A stretch of DNA of 64,000 nucleotides from Confluentibacter lentus (GCF_002806995.1 NZ_NIHE01000001.1:682001-746000); one strand, 5' to 3'. Positions 16,761 to 26,634 are shown, counted from the stretch's first letter. The notes: generated by a model not told the origin, from the sequence alone. Numbers and translations are program-made.

Positions 16761-17801
16761 TTATACCGTTTGAGTTTTGGAAACTGACCAATTATTAATC
16801 CATTTTGAAAGTAAGGTCACCCATTCGGAATCATCATTTAAACAAGGTATAGTTGTAAATTCGTTTCCTCCCATTTCATGAAAGATTTCTTCACCTTCCA
16901 TAGCTATTTCTTCAAGAGTTTCAAGGCAATCGCTCACAAATGCAGGTGTTACAATCGCCATGCTTTTAACACCATTTTTGCCTAATCGCTCAATAGTTCT
17001 ATCGGTGTAAGGCTGTAACCACGGGTCGAAACCTAATCTTGATTGAAACGATGTTGAAAAAGCACCTTCTTTTAACTGAAGTTTTTCAGCAACCAATCTG
17101 GTGACCTCCAAACATTGATGCCTATAACAAAACTCGTGGGCTTTACTTGGAGTGATACAACAAGTGCCATCAATCTTACAATGTGATTTTGTAACATCGC
17201 TCTTCCTAATATGGCGTTCTGGAACACCGTGATAAGAGAACAAAAGATGTTCGTACTTTTTACCTTCCAAATGCTTTTTTATGGAATTTGAAAGGACGTC
17301 TATATAATCAGGTTTATTATAAAACGCTGGAACGGATTCAATTTTTAAGCTTGGGAAATGTTCTTTTTGTATCTCTTCGGCTAATACTAAAATAGTTTCG
17401 GTAGTTGCCATAGCAAATTGTGGATACAACGGAAACAACAACACCTCATCAACCCCTTTATCAACCAATTCCTGTAGTCCTTTTTTAATAGTCATACTGC
17501 CATAGCGCATCGCTAAAGCCACGGGGATTTCTACGTCTTTTTGAATGGCATTTTGAAGTCGTTTTGATAGCACAATTAAAGGAGACCCTTCGTCCCACCA
17601 TATTTTTTTATAGGCCGCGGCCGACTGCTTAGGGCGTGTTTTTAAAATGATACCTTTAACAAGTGCCGTTCTTGCTATAAAAGGGATATCAATCACACGC
17701 TCGTCCATTAAAAATTCCCCTAAATATTTTTTTACATCTTTTGGTTCTGGACTATCGGGAGAACCCAGATTTACTAGAAGTACACCTTTTTTCATTTGCA
17801 A
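16761..17801 (-). CDS. hemH: Ferrochelatase
   Basis: A 346-residue protein starting MQMKKGVLLVNLGSPDSPEP, the conserved ferrochelatase N-terminus. LLFSYHGVPERHIRKSD contains the catalytic histidine, and SRLGFDPWLQPYTDRTIERL the conserved WL.P segment; the catalytic Glu is in CLETLEEIAMEG. It inserts Fe2+ into protoporphyrin IX. Cys residues around DGTCCITPSKAHEFCYRHQC could bind a [2Fe-2S] cluster or metal as in some bacterial ferrochelatases; this is only suggestive. It is followed without a gap by the MATE and hemJ genes and is preceded by a 53-residue ORF. Confidence 0.95.
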   Translation of the reverse strand: MQMKKGVLLVNLGSPDSPEPKDVKKYLGEFLMDERVIDIPFIARTALVKGIILKTRPKQSAAAYKKIWWDEGSPLIVLSKRLQNAIQKDVEIPVALAMRYGSMTIKKGLQELVDKGVDEVLLFPLYPQFAMATTETILVLAEEIQKEHFPSLKIESVPAFYNKPDYIDVLSNSIKKHLEGKKYEHLLFSYHGVPERHIRKSDVTKSHCKIDGTCCITPSKAHEFCYRHQCLEVTRLVAEKLQLKEGAFSTSFQSRLGFDPWLQPYTDRTIERLGKNGVKSMAIVTPAFVSDCLETLEEIAMEGEEIFHEMGGNEFTTIPCLNDDSEWVTLLSKWINNWSVSKTQTV

Positions 17802-17828
17802 TTTTATAATTATCTAAATAATACTAAA

Positions 17829-17990
17829 TCAATCTTCAGTATTCTCTAATTTTTGTTGGTAATATAATTTGGGCCGTTCTTCACTGTAATCACAATCTTG
17901 AAAAATACCACAAGAGATATTAGAACGAACCAAGGATTTAGTACCCATGTTTTTAGATAATGCTTCGATTTCTGGAGTTAAATATGTCAT
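17829..17990 (-). CDS. 53-residue hypothetical protein upstream of hemH
   Basis: An ATG at 17990 opens a 53-codon frame (begins MTYLTPEIEALSKNMGTKS, ends KLENTED) that stops 27 bp before hemH. It is soluble, has no signal or membrane segment, is acidic toward the end and has two cysteines in ISCGIFQDCDY. It is on the same strand and close enough to be the first gene of the hemH-MATE-hemJ operon. I do not recognise a family. Support is its complete ORF, ordinary codon use and operon position; it might be a small regulatory or metal-binding partner, but nothing shows this directly. Confidence 0.55.
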   Translation of the reverse strand: MTYLTPEIEALSKNMGTKSLVRSNISCGIFQDCDYSEERPKLYYQQKLENTED

Positions 17991-18014
17991 TTCTTAAACT
18001 ATTTTATTATAAAA

Positions 18015-18752
18015 TTAACGCTTTAAACCATACAAAATACCTCCCAACAAATGTTGTTTAAATTCTGGTTCTACATACGACTCATTGGTATGCCCCAAAG
18101 CAGTGTAAAACGATCTCCCACCATCATATTCATGGTACCAAGCTATTGGGTGATTTGTGCCATTTTCTCCCCCATCATAAGTCGATTCGTCCAAATTTAG
18201 CAATACATTTATATCTTCAAATATCGATTTAAAATTATACCACTCGTCATATCGAACCCATTGTTCTGGCAAATGTTTGGTAGATGGATGCGTACTGTTA
18301 ACTCGAGTTATGCTAGCTGATGATGGATTTGGGTGGTTTAAAAAATAAGCGCCTACCAATTCTCCATACCAAGCCCATTCGTATTCAGTATCGGTAGCCG
18401 AATGAATCCCCATAAAACTTCCACCATTATTAATAAAGGTTTTAAAAGCTTGCTCTTGATTGGCATTTAAAACATCGCCCGTGGTGTTTAGAAAAACAAC
18501 CAATTGGTATTGTTTTAAATTCTCTGTAGAAAACAAACTCGCATCTTCCGTCTGTATAACTTCAAAATTGTTTTGCTTGCCTAAACCTTCTATGGTTTTT
18601 ATTCCTATTTCTATAGATTGATGGCGAAAGCCACTTGTTTTTGTAAAAACAAGCACCTTATCCAAGAGTATATTGTCTGGATTACTATCATTATCAGTCG
18701 TATTGCAAGCTAAGGTTAAAAAAACACCAAAGACTATTAAAATATTTTTCAT
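18015..18752 (-). CDS. ThuA-domain lipoprotein
   Basis: A 245-residue protein from the ATG at 18752 (a TTG nine bases earlier is also in frame but gives a poorer signal sequence). Residues 1-16 end in the lipobox LTLAC, so it is a lipoprotein. The domain that follows, with LVFTKTSGFRHQSIEIGIKT and the later MGIHSATDTEYEWAWYGELV, is the ThuA family fold, a glutamine-amidotransferase-like domain found in periplasmic sugar-utilisation proteins of Bacteroidota. The catalytic role is unproven. It lies 5 bp downstream of the AraC regulator at 18758, so the two form an operon. Confidence 0.9.
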   Translation of the reverse strand: MKNILIVFGVFLTLACNTTDNDSNPDNILLDKVLVFTKTSGFRHQSIEIGIKTIEGLGKQNNFEVIQTEDASLFSTENLKQYQLVVFLNTTGDVLNANQEQAFKTFINNGGSFMGIHSATDTEYEWAWYGELVGAYFLNHPNPSSASITRVNSTHPSTKHLPEQWVRYDEWYNFKSIFEDINVLLNLDESTYDGGENGTNHPIAWYHEYDGGRSFYTALGHTNESYVEPEFKQHLLGGILYGLKR

Positions 18753-18757
18753 AAAAA

Positions 18758-19657
18758 TCAATTTAAAGACATGATATACTTTTTAGGCGTGGTACCATAC
18801 TTCTTTTTAAAAGCAGCTATAAAATGGCTGGCGGTACTGTAACCAACTTTTAGTCCGACTTCATTCACATTGTTTTCACCAGATTCCAATAATTTCCTGG
18901 CGACTTCCATTTTGTAATCAAATAAAAAGCTAAATACCGAATCGCCATAAATTTGTCGAAATCCTTCTTTCAATTTTTTAAGATTCAAACCAATTTCATC
19001 TGCAAGTTCTTGTAAGCTTGGTGGTTCGGCCAAGCGGGAAATGATAATATCTTTTGCTTTTCTTATTTTAATAACGTTGGTTTCATCGACTAAAAACGGA
19101 CATTGTTCAATATTGGCGTCTTCACTTCTGTTGAAATATAGACTTAAAAGTTCATAAGCTTTGCCTCTATAATACAGATTTTTAATGGTTTGATTTAAAT
19201 TATAGTTTATCAACTGGTTTAATACAATGGCCAATGAAGGAGAAATAACACCGTCTTTATAATACTTTTTATCTTTATTATCTTCATTTAAAAACGAAAT
19301 ATAATCGGCTTCTTGGGAGAACAACCCATGAAATTTTTTTATGGATATAAGAACCGTAACAATCCAAGAATTTGGGTTTACTTCCAAATTAATTGGTAAT
19401 TCGCGCTGCGGATTATACAATAGCAACGAGTTTTCTTCTAGAATATTCAAGGCATATCGGCCCTCATTGAAAACAAATTTACAAGACCCTTTGATACAAA
19501 AGTGGAATTGAATAAAATCACTATGTATCTCTTTAACAATACTTTGAGCGACACTTTTGTCATTTTTATAGGTCAAGACAAAAAATCCTTCATCCACTTT
19601 TGTTTCATCAAAAGGACTTTTAGCGACATTTTCTAGTTGACTTTTATCATCAATCAC
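18758..19657 (-). CDS. AraC-family (PchR-like) transcriptional regulator
   Basis: A 299-residue protein. An N-terminal beta-rich sensor half (IQFHFCIKGSCKFVFNEGRY) is followed by two helix-turn-helix units: SLQELADEIGLNLKKLKEGF with RQIYGDSVF, and NEVGLKVGYSTASHFIAAFK with KKYGTTPKKY. This organisation resembles PchR-type regulators of siderophore or heme-iron genes. It is divergent from hemA and upstream of the ThuA lipoprotein, so control of hemA expression is possible but not shown. Confidence 0.92.
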   Translation of the reverse strand: MIDDKSQLENVAKSPFDETKVDEGFFVLTYKNDKSVAQSIVKEIHSDFIQFHFCIKGSCKFVFNEGRYALNILEENSLLLYNPQRELPINLEVNPNSWIVTVLISIKKFHGLFSQEADYISFLNEDNKDKKYYKDGVISPSLAIVLNQLINYNLNQTIKNLYYRGKAYELLSLYFNRSEDANIEQCPFLVDETNVIKIRKAKDIIISRLAEPPSLQELADEIGLNLKKLKEGFRQIYGDSVFSFLFDYKMEVARKLLESGENNVNEVGLKVGYSTASHFIAAFKKKYGTTPKKYIMSLN

Positions 19658-19815
19658 AAGCTTATTATTTAGATTCGTTATAAATAAATTTGTTAAAACT
19701 ACCGTATAATATGCTAAAATATGACAAAAATCATATTTTTGACAAAAAACAAACTAAAAAACCACAAACGATATTAAAAGTTCTTTGAGCGTTATTTTTT
19801 TAATAGCCATCAGCA

Positions 19816-19823
19816 TACATTTG
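19816..19823 (+). promoter_or_regulatory. Predicted -7 element of the hemA promoter
   Basis: TACATTTG matches TAnnTTTG and lies 25 bp before the hemA ATG. The -33 element is only a T tract, so the promoter may need activation. The 191-bp gap between araC and hemA has no other clear feature. Confidence 0.45.
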
Positions 19824-19848
19824 CTTTCATAAAATTCGGGTTTAAAGC

Positions 19849-21111
19849 ATGCAACAATACAATATATCCAAAAGTAATAATTTTTATGCCATTGGTTTGA
19901 GCTATAAAAAGGCCGATGCAGACATAAGAGGGCGCTTTAGTTTGGATGAAGACTCTAAGAAGGCATTGCTTACTCAAGCCAAAACTGAAAACATTGAGAG
20001 CTTAATTGTGACTTCTACATGTAACCGAACCGAAATTTATGGTTTTGCCCAACACCCTTACCAACTTATAAAATTGCTTTGTGATAATACAAACGGTACG
20101 GTTGAGGAATTTCAAGAAGTAGCTTACATCTATAAAAATAAAGACGCCATAACCCATATGTTTCGAGTGGGTTCTGGTTTAGACAGCCAGATTCTGGGTG
20201 ATTTCGAAATTATTAGTCAACTTAAAAATAGCGCTAAACTCTCCAGAAAAAACGGCTTATTGAACCACTTTATCGAGCGCCTTATAAACTCTGTTATCCA
20301 GGCCAGTAAACGCATTAAAACGGAAACAGAATTATCATCTGGTGCCACATCGGTGTCTTTTGCTTCCGTTCAATATATCTTTAATACGGTTGAAGACATT
20401 AAAAATAAAAATATTTTACTTTTTGGGACTGGTAAAATAGGCAGAAACACTTGCGAAAACTTAGTAAAACATACCAAGAACGAACATATTACCTTAATAA
20501 ACAGAACAAAAAATAAGGCAGAGCAAATTGCTGGAAAATTTAATTTAATTGTTAGGGATTATGCTAATTTACAAGAAGAAATAAGTTCCTCAGATATATT
20601 GATTGTGGCAACAGGTGCGCACCGCCCTACGATTGATAAACATATTATTCAAACAAAAAAGCCACTTTTAATTTTAGATTTGTCCATTCCTAAAAATGTG
20701 GATGAAAATGTGGAAGATTTGCCCAACGTTAAATTGGTTCATTTAGACCATCTTTCACAAATTACCGATGGCACTTTAGAAAAAAGAAAGGCACATATTC
20801 CTTTTGCTGAAGCAATCATAAATGAGGTAAACACGGAATTTAATGATTGGTTGGAAACTAGAAAATTTGCGCCAACCATAAAGGCACTAAAGCATAAATT
20901 ACTTGATTTTGCAACGTCTGAATTGGATACGCAACGCAAAAAACTTTCAGATTTTAATGAAGTACAGGCAGAATTGATAAGCAATAACCTCATTCAAAAA
21001 ATAACTAATCATTTCGCCTATCATTTAAAAAATGATAATATCTCTACTGATGAAAGCCTAGAGTTTATTAAAAAAGTATTTCAGCTAGAAGAAACTCCAA
21101 CAAATGTTTAA
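19849..21111 (+). CDS. hemA: Glutamyl-tRNA reductase
   Basis: A 420-residue protein with the C5-pathway HemA signature SLIVTSTCNRTEIYGF, in which the Cys (about residue 60) is the active nucleophile that forms a thioester with glutamate from Glu-tRNA. GSGLDSQILGDFEIISQLK is the next conserved block, and LLFGTGKIGRNTCENL begins the NADPH-binding domain. It makes glutamate-1-semialdehyde, the first committed step of tetrapyrrole synthesis. It heads the plus-strand heme cluster and is divergent from an AraC regulator. The partner hemL is not in the window. Confidence 0.96.
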   Translation: MQQYNISKSNNFYAIGLSYKKADADIRGRFSLDEDSKKALLTQAKTENIESLIVTSTCNRTEIYGFAQHPYQLIKLLCDNTNGTVEEFQEVAYIYKNKDAITHMFRVGSGLDSQILGDFEIISQLKNSAKLSRKNGLLNHFIERLINSVIQASKRIKTETELSSGATSVSFASVQYIFNTVEDIKNKNILLFGTGKIGRNTCENLVKHTKNEHITLINRTKNKAEQIAGKFNLIVRDYANLQEEISSSDILIVATGAHRPTIDKHIIQTKKPLLILDLSIPKNVDENVEDLPNVKLVHLDHLSQITDGTLEKRKAHIPFAEAIINEVNTEFNDWLETRKFAPTIKALKHKLLDFATSELDTQRKKLSDFNEVQAELISNNLIQKITNHFAYHLKNDNISTDESLEFIKKVFQLEETPTNV

Positions 21112-21200
21112 AACTTTTACATTTGTTACTTATTCTTGATTTGGTTAGATTTTAACTAAAAGAAAAGAATAGGTAAAAAACTTAAAGTTTTAAGATTAAG

Positions 21201-22940
21201 ATGAAAAACAACAAAATCTTTAGAAATATATATCGTTTTTTAGATATAGCCATTCTGTTCTTCTTAATCTTTGATTTTGGTTTCTCTGTTGATGATGATT
21301 ATAAACCATACAAACTATTAGGTTTTTTTGTAATTGTACTTCTATTGATTGCTTTTAATGTGATGAAAAGCTATCAGTTCAAGGACAAAAGTTCAAAGAA
21401 AACGGTTAAGTTTAACATCATTTTTCTCTTATCAACTTTAATTGCTGCAACATCGTGTTTATTATATAATAGCGACGATTCAATTATTGATCTCACTGCA
21501 AAAACTAAAGTTATTTTTGAAATAGGACTTTTCTTTTATTTACTGATAAGGCTAACATTCTTAATTAAATACATTTATAAAATTTATTTTAATCCTGCCA
21601 TTTTGTTTGTTGGCAGTTTTGGTATTTTCTCGCTCATTGGGGCCCTGTTTTTAATGTTGCCAAAAGTAACCACGCATGGCATTTCTTTTATTGATGCTCT
21701 TTTTACTTCAACAAGCGCTATTTGCGTTACTGGTTTGGCCGTTTTAGATACTGCTAACGATTTTACACAACTAGGGCAAACGGTTATCATGGTTTTAATC
21801 CAAATTGGCGGTTTAGGTATATTAACCTTTACATCTTTTTTTGCTTATTTCTTTAAAGAAAGCTCTTCGTTTAGTGAGGGTATGTATTTAAAAGATTTTA
21901 CTGCCTCAGAAAATCTTCAAGATGTTTTTAAAATAGCGGTAAAAATCGTTTTGTTTACTTTAGGAATTGAATTTGTTGGTGCGTTTTTAATTTATGGTTC
22001 AGTGAATGACATTACATCTGTCGAAAACAAAGTATTTTTCTCTATTTTTCATGCTGTTTCAGCCTTTTGTAATGCTGGTTTTTCAACATCATCAACTAGT
22101 TTTTATGACCCTGGCCTTCGTTTTGAATACTCTTTACAATGGGTCATTATGGTACTTATTATTTTTGGCGGTTTGGGCTATAATATAGTGTTTAACATCC
22201 TAACCTACTTAAAAAACTTTATTGTTAATTTATTTTATAAAACCAAAAAGCTAAAATCGGTTAGAGTTATTACCCTAAACTCTAAGTTAATTTTGGTTAC
22301 AACTAGTGTATTACTGGTATCTGGATTTATATATTTTTATTTTTTTGAAGCAAACTACACGCTTAAAGAACATACATCTACCTTTGGCAAGATTACAACC
22401 GCCATGTTTTCTTCCGTAACTCCAAGAACCGCAGGCTTTAACACTATTGACTATACTCAGGTTGCCACCCCTTCCTTGCTTTTTGTTATTTTATTGATGT
22501 GGATTGGTGCATCGCCTGCATCAACTGGAGGTGGTATAAAAACCAGTACCTTTGCTATAGCCACATTAAATATTTTTGCTACTGCTAAAGGGAAAAAAAG
22601 AATAGAAATCAACTCAAGGGAAATTTCCAGTAGCACTGTAAACAGAGCTTTTGCTATTATATCCATTTCATTGATTGTTATAGGAGTTGCCATTATCTTA
22701 TTGCTCTTTTTTGAACCTGATAAAACACTTATGGAAATAGCTTTTGAGTGTTTTTCGGCTTACAGTACCGTTGGTTTGAGCTTGAATGTAACACCAACCC
22801 TATCATATAATAGTAAGATTGTTATAATAATCGTTATGTTTATAGGTAGAATCGGAATGTTAAACTTACTGTTTGGTATGTTAGGGCAAATCGGACAAAA
22901 ATTTTATCAATATCCACAGGAAAATATTTTAATAAATTAA
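21201..22940 (+). CDS. TrkH/KtrB-type potassium channel subunit
   Basis: A 579-residue membrane protein. After an N-terminal extension of about four helices, the TrkH/KtrB repeat units carry selectivity-filter-like segments such as SAICVTGLAVLD, HAVSAFCNAGFS, VTPRTAGFNT and SAYSTVGLSL, each a variant of the T-x-G-hydrophobic pore loop. It conducts K+ (or Na+/K+) across the inner membrane together with the nucleotide-gated subunit encoded 12 bp downstream. It interrupts the heme cluster between hemA and hemC-hemD; the pairing is stable with the Ktr regulatory gene, not with heme enzymes. Confidence 0.94.
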   Translation: MKNNKIFRNIYRFLDIAILFFLIFDFGFSVDDDYKPYKLLGFFVIVLLLIAFNVMKSYQFKDKSSKKTVKFNIIFLLSTLIAATSCLLYNSDDSIIDLTAKTKVIFEIGLFFYLLIRLTFLIKYIYKIYFNPAILFVGSFGIFSLIGALFLMLPKVTTHGISFIDALFTSTSAICVTGLAVLDTANDFTQLGQTVIMVLIQIGGLGILTFTSFFAYFFKESSSFSEGMYLKDFTASENLQDVFKIAVKIVLFTLGIEFVGAFLIYGSVNDITSVENKVFFSIFHAVSAFCNAGFSTSSTSFYDPGLRFEYSLQWVIMVLIIFGGLGYNIVFNILTYLKNFIVNLFYKTKKLKSVRVITLNSKLILVTTSVLLVSGFIYFYFFEANYTLKEHTSTFGKITTAMFSSVTPRTAGFNTIDYTQVATPSLLFVILLMWIGASPASTGGGIKTSTFAIATLNIFATAKGKKRIEINSREISSSTVNRAFAIISISLIVIGVAIILLLFFEPDKTLMEIAFECFSAYSTVGLSLNVTPTLSYNSKIVIIIVMFIGRIGMLNLLFGMLGQIGQKFYQYPQENILIN

Positions 22941-22952
22941 AAATCAAGTAAG

Positions 22953-23639
22953 ATGAAAATCATCATTTTTGGTCTCGGTAATTTTGGAATGTCTTTAGCT
23001 TTAAGCCTAACGGAAACAGGCAATGAGGTCATTGGGGTTGACTACAAAATGGAAAAAGTTAACTTAATAAAAGACAAAATATCCCATAGTATCTGTTTGG
23101 ATTCCACTAACGAACAGGCCTATCAAGCCTTACCAATAAAGCAAACAGACATAGCCGTCATCGCCATTGGAGAGAACGAAGGGGCTGCCATTATAACCAC
23201 GGCCATTATTAAAAAGCTAACAACTGCAAAGGTAATAAGTCGGTCGCTATCACCTATACATGATACCGTTTTACAAGCCATGGGTATTGATTTTATTGTA
23301 CACCCAGAGCAAGAAGCGGCCGATAAACTAACTGACAAGCTCAATCTTAAGAATATGGTTGATAATTTTAAAATTGACAGGCGCTATTCTATTTCTGAAG
23401 TTAAAACACCTACTGCTTTTATTGGTAAAACCATTTTAGATATAAATTTTAGAACTAATTACAATTTAAACATTGTAACCATTTTACGCAAAAAGGAAAA
23501 AACAAACTTAATTGGCGTTTCTACAACCCAATTAGAAGTTATTGGAATTCCAACAGGTGATACAATGATTGAAACTGATGATGTTTTAGTGGTTTTTGGT
23601 TTGAATGAGAATATTTCTAAAATTGGAAATATGAACTAA
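22953..23639 (+). CDS. TrkA/KtrA regulatory subunit of the potassium transporter
   Basis: A 228-residue soluble RCK protein. KIIIFGLGNFGMSLALSL (residues 2-19) is the nucleotide-binding Rossmann start, ending with an acidic residue in VIGVDYKMEK, and the C-terminal RCK_C domain covers about 140-228. It forms the cytoplasmic ring that gates the TrkH/KtrB subunit in response to ATP/ADP or NADH and possibly c-di-AMP. It is 12 bp downstream of trkH. Confidence 0.94.
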   Translation: MKIIIFGLGNFGMSLALSLTETGNEVIGVDYKMEKVNLIKDKISHSICLDSTNEQAYQALPIKQTDIAVIAIGENEGAAIITTAIIKKLTTAKVISRSLSPIHDTVLQAMGIDFIVHPEQEAADKLTDKLNLKNMVDNFKIDRRYSISEVKTPTAFIGKTILDINFRTNYNLNIVTILRKKEKTNLIGVSTTQLEVIGIPTGDTMIETDDVLVVFGLNENISKIGNMN

Positions 23640-23689
23640 AATAATCTTTAGCAAAATAATCTACATCTATAAAATTTGAACTTTAATAC

Positions 23690-25267
23690 ATGTCTAAAAC
23701 AATAAGAATTGGTACTCGCGATAGTGAATTAGCATTATGGCAAGCCAAAATAGTACAAAGTCAACTCGAAAATTTAGGGCATAAAACCCAATTGATTCCC
23801 GTAAAATCTACGGGTGATTTGGTATTGGATAAACCTTTATACGAACTCGGAATTACTGGCATTTTTACGCGCACTTTAGATATTGCCATGCTAAACCATG
23901 ATATAGATATCGCGGTACATTCATTAAAAGATGTTCCTACTGTTTTACCAAAAGGGATTATTCAAGCGGCTGTTTTAAAGCGTGGTAATGTTCATGATAC
24001 GCTGATTTTTAAAGATAACGAAGAGTTTTTAAGTTCAAAAAAAGCCGTCATCGCCACAGGTAGCTTACGTAGGCGCGCACAATGGCTAAATAGGTTTCCA
24101 ACGCATACTGTTGTAGATTTAAGGGGCAATGTGAATTCCCGATTACAAAAATTGGAAGATAATGATTGGAATGGTGCCATTTTTGCAGCTGCGGGCATAG
24201 GTAGAATTGGTTTAAGACCCGAGGAAGCTATTAATTTAGAATGGATGGTTCCAGCACCTGCACAAGGCGCAATTATGATTACGGCATTGCAAGATGATGA
24301 TGAAATAAGAGCCATTTGTAAAGAACTCAATCATGAAGAAACCGAAATTTGCACAACCATTGAACGTTCGTTTTTAAATAAACTTGAAGGTGGTTGCACA
24401 GCTCCAATTGGTGCTTTAGCTTATATTAAAAATGAAGAGGTGAATTTTAAAGGTGTGCTGTTAAGCACTGACGGCTCTAAGAGAATTGATGTTACTAGAG
24501 TTAAAAAATTAGGTGAGCATCATGATATGGCAGACTTTTGTGCCAATTTTGTTATTGAGCGTGGTGGCAAACGTCTAATGGATGCCATCAAGCATTCCAA
24601 TAAAAAAACGAATGTCTTTTCAACCAAATCACTTACGGAAGATCAACGACTTTTATTTCATGAAAAAGTAGTGGTTGATAGTGACGACTTTATAAAAATA
24701 AGTTTGAATAGAATCCATCCGCGTTTCCTGAAAAATGAAATTAAAAATGTGGTAATAACCAGTAAAAATGCGGTGGAATCTTTAACGACAAACTATTCTG
24801 CTATAGAATTACAATTTAAAAACATATATTGTGTGGGCAGACGAACCAAACAATTGGTTGAAAAAAAGATAGGTAAAGTAACCCATTCCGAAAATAGTGC
24901 CAAAAAACTGGCTCATTATTTAGTTGATTATATGGAAGGCTCTGAAGTCACGTATTTTTGTAGTGATTTGAGATTGGACGATTTGCCAACTATTTTAGAA
25001 GCAAATAATATTAAAGTCAACGAAGTAGAAGCCTATCAAACAAAATTTGATGCTGTAAAAATCCCTGATTCTGTTGAAGGTGTTATGTTTTATAGTCCTT
25101 CAACCGTTCAAAGTTATATAGAAAAGAACCACGCTAACGGCATTGCATTTTGTATTGGTGAAACCACGGCAACCGAAGCCAAAAAACATTTTGATGATGT
25201 AAGGATCTCAAAAGTACCAACCGTTGAAAGTGTTATTGAATTGGTTAATGAATATTATGTGCAATGA
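23690..25267 (+). CDS. hemC: Fused hydroxymethylbilane synthase / uroporphyrinogen-III synthase
   Basis: A 525-residue bifunctional protein. Residues 1 to about 305 are HemC: IRIGTRDSELALWQAKIVQ at the start, ATGSLRRRAQWLNRFP in the middle and LEGGCTAPIG, whose Cys (about residue 236) carries the dipyrromethane cofactor. Residues from about 320 to the end are HemD-like, with VVITSKNAVESL, VEAYQTKFDAV and GVMFYSPSTVQSY, typical of uroporphyrinogen-III synthase. One polypeptide therefore joins two consecutive steps and would pass the unstable hydroxymethylbilane directly. The next gene overlaps the stop by 4 bp. Confidence 0.93.
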   Translation: MSKTIRIGTRDSELALWQAKIVQSQLENLGHKTQLIPVKSTGDLVLDKPLYELGITGIFTRTLDIAMLNHDIDIAVHSLKDVPTVLPKGIIQAAVLKRGNVHDTLIFKDNEEFLSSKKAVIATGSLRRRAQWLNRFPTHTVVDLRGNVNSRLQKLEDNDWNGAIFAAAGIGRIGLRPEEAINLEWMVPAPAQGAIMITALQDDDEIRAICKELNHEETEICTTIERSFLNKLEGGCTAPIGALAYIKNEEVNFKGVLLSTDGSKRIDVTRVKKLGEHHDMADFCANFVIERGGKRLMDAIKHSNKKTNVFSTKSLTEDQRLLFHEKVVVDSDDFIKISLNRIHPRFLKNEIKNVVITSKNAVESLTTNYSAIELQFKNIYCVGRRTKQLVEKKIGKVTHSENSAKKLAHYLVDYMEGSEVTYFCSDLRLDDLPTILEANNIKVNEVEAYQTKFDAVKIPDSVEGVMFYSPSTVQSYIEKNHANGIAFCIGETTATEAKKHFDDVRISKVPTVESVIELVNEYYVQ

Positions 25268-25566
25268 TTTATTTGACTGTTTTAATACATATAAAAGAAG
25301 GTAAAGAGGAAATATTTCATCAATATGAATCATTAGTGCTACCTATTCTTAACGATTATAATGGAAAACTTATTTACAGAATTAGACCAGCTAATAAAAA
25401 TTTTATTAAATCGGAAGGAGAGCCTCCTTATGAATTGCATTTTATTTCATTTAATACTAATGAAGACTTTAAAAACTTTGTTGGAGATACCAAAAGAAAA
25501 AGTTTTGAATATCTTAAAGAAGATTCCATAAAATCTACTTTTTTAGTACAAGGCGAAAAAATATAG
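25264..25566 (+). CDS. DUF1330-like small alpha/beta-barrel protein
   Basis: A 100-residue protein that begins 4 bp inside hemC-hemD (ATGA overlap). The pattern TVLIHIKEGKEEIFHQYESL, YNGKLIYRIRP and ELHFISFNTNEDFKNFVGD fits the dimeric ferredoxin-like alpha/beta barrel (DUF1330/EthD-like) fold, whose members bind or degrade heme, quinones or other small aromatics. The overlap with a tetrapyrrole enzyme and position just before hemE suggest, but do not show, a link to porphyrin metabolism. Confidence 0.75.
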   Translation: MIYLTVLIHIKEGKEEIFHQYESLVLPILNDYNGKLIYRIRPANKNFIKSEGEPPYELHFISFNTNEDFKNFVGDTKRKSFEYLKEDSIKSTFLVQGEKI

Positions 25567-25578
25567 AACAATTAAAAA

Positions 25579-25602
25579 GATTCCGCCTTTGCGGAAATAA
25601 CA
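25579..25602. repeat. Dispersed short palindromic repeat (GGAATAACA type)
   Basis: GATTCCGCCTTTGCGGAAAT followed by AACA: a short stem TTCCGC/GCGGAA ending in the ATAACA tail shared with the element at 37372. It lies just before hemE. Confidence 0.55.
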
Positions 25603-25608
25603 AAACAT

Positions 25609-26634
25609 ATGATTAAGAACGATTTATTTTTAAGAGCATTAAAAGGAGAAACTGTAAACCGTCCACCTGTTTGGATGATGCGCCAAGCTGGTCGTTATTT
25701 ACCTGAATTTATTGCATTGCGCGATAAGTATGATTTTTTTACACGTTGCCAAACGCCCGAAATTGCTAGTGAAATTACCGTGCAGCCTATTCGTCGTTAC
25801 GGTATGGATGCCGCTATTTTATTTAGTGATATTTTGGTGATTCCGCAAGCCATGAATATTGAGGTGCAAATGAAACCTAATTTCGGACCTTATTTGCCGA
25901 ATCCGGTTCGCACTGCAAAAGATGTTGATAATGTGATTGTTCCCGATGTAACCTCAGCCTTAGATTATGTTTATCAAGCCATAAAAGCAACTAAGGAATT
26001 GTTGAATGATGAGATTCCTCTTATTGGTTTTGCTGGGTCGCCATGGACCATTTTATGTTATTGTGTGCAAGGCCAAGGCAGTAAAACTTTTGATAAAGCA
26101 AAAGAATTCTGTTTTACAAATCCAGTAGCAGCGCATTTGCTACTTCAAAAAATTACGGATACCACCATTGCCTATTTAAAAGAAAAAGTAAAGGCTGGTG
26201 TTGACGCCGTTCAGATATTCGATTCTTGGGGAGGCATGTTATCGCCGGTAGATTATCAAGAATTTTCTTGGCAGTATATCAACCAAATTATTGAAGCTCT
26301 CAAAGATGATGCCCCTGTAATAGCTTTTGGTAAAGGTTGCTGGTTCGCGCTTGGCGACATGGCAAAAAGTAATGCGTCTGCTTTGGGTATTGATTGGACG
26401 TGTTCGGCGAGAAATGCACGCTATTTAACTGGTGGAAACATCACTCTTCAAGGTAATTTTGACCCTGCTCGTTTGTTATCACCGCCTTCTGAAATTAAAA
26501 AAATGGTGCATCAAATGATTAATGAGTTTGGTAAAGATAAATATATTGTAAATTTAGGTCATGGCATTTTACCTAACACCCCATTAGACCATGCCAAAGC
26601 ATTTATTGATGCGGTAAAAGACTATAAAAGCTAA
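25609..26634 (+). CDS. hemE: Uroporphyrinogen decarboxylase
   Basis: A 341-residue protein with the invariant [16 protein letters not shown] (about residues 20-35), the [12 protein letters not shown] block and [10 protein letters not shown], which contribute to the active-site cleft that decarboxylates the four acetate side chains of uroporphyrinogen III. The length is normal. It follows DUF1330 after a dispersed palindromic element and is followed by a TTG-initiated acetyltransferase 3 bp downstream. Confidence 0.96.
   Translation: MIKNDLFLRALKGETVNRPPVWMMRQAGRYLPEFIALRDKYDFFTRCQTPEIASEITVQPIRRYGMDAAILFSDILVIPQAMNIEVQMKPNFGPYLPNPVRTAKDVDNVIVPDVTSALDYVYQAIKATKELLNDEIPLIGFAGSPWTILCYCVQGQGSKTFDKAKEFCFTNPVAAHLLLQKITDTTIAYLKEKVKAGVDAVQIFDSWGGMLSPVDYQEFSWQYINQIIEALKDDAPVIAFGKGCWFALGDMAKSNASALGIDWTCSARNARYLTGGNITLQGNFDPARLLSPPSEIKKMVHQMINEFGKDKYIVNLGHGILPNTPLDHAKAFIDAVKDYKS

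Noticed and set aside
18753-18761. TTG start for the ThuA lipoprotein
   Set aside because: The ATG at 18752 gives a normal lipoprotein signal; the TTG would only add three residues before it.
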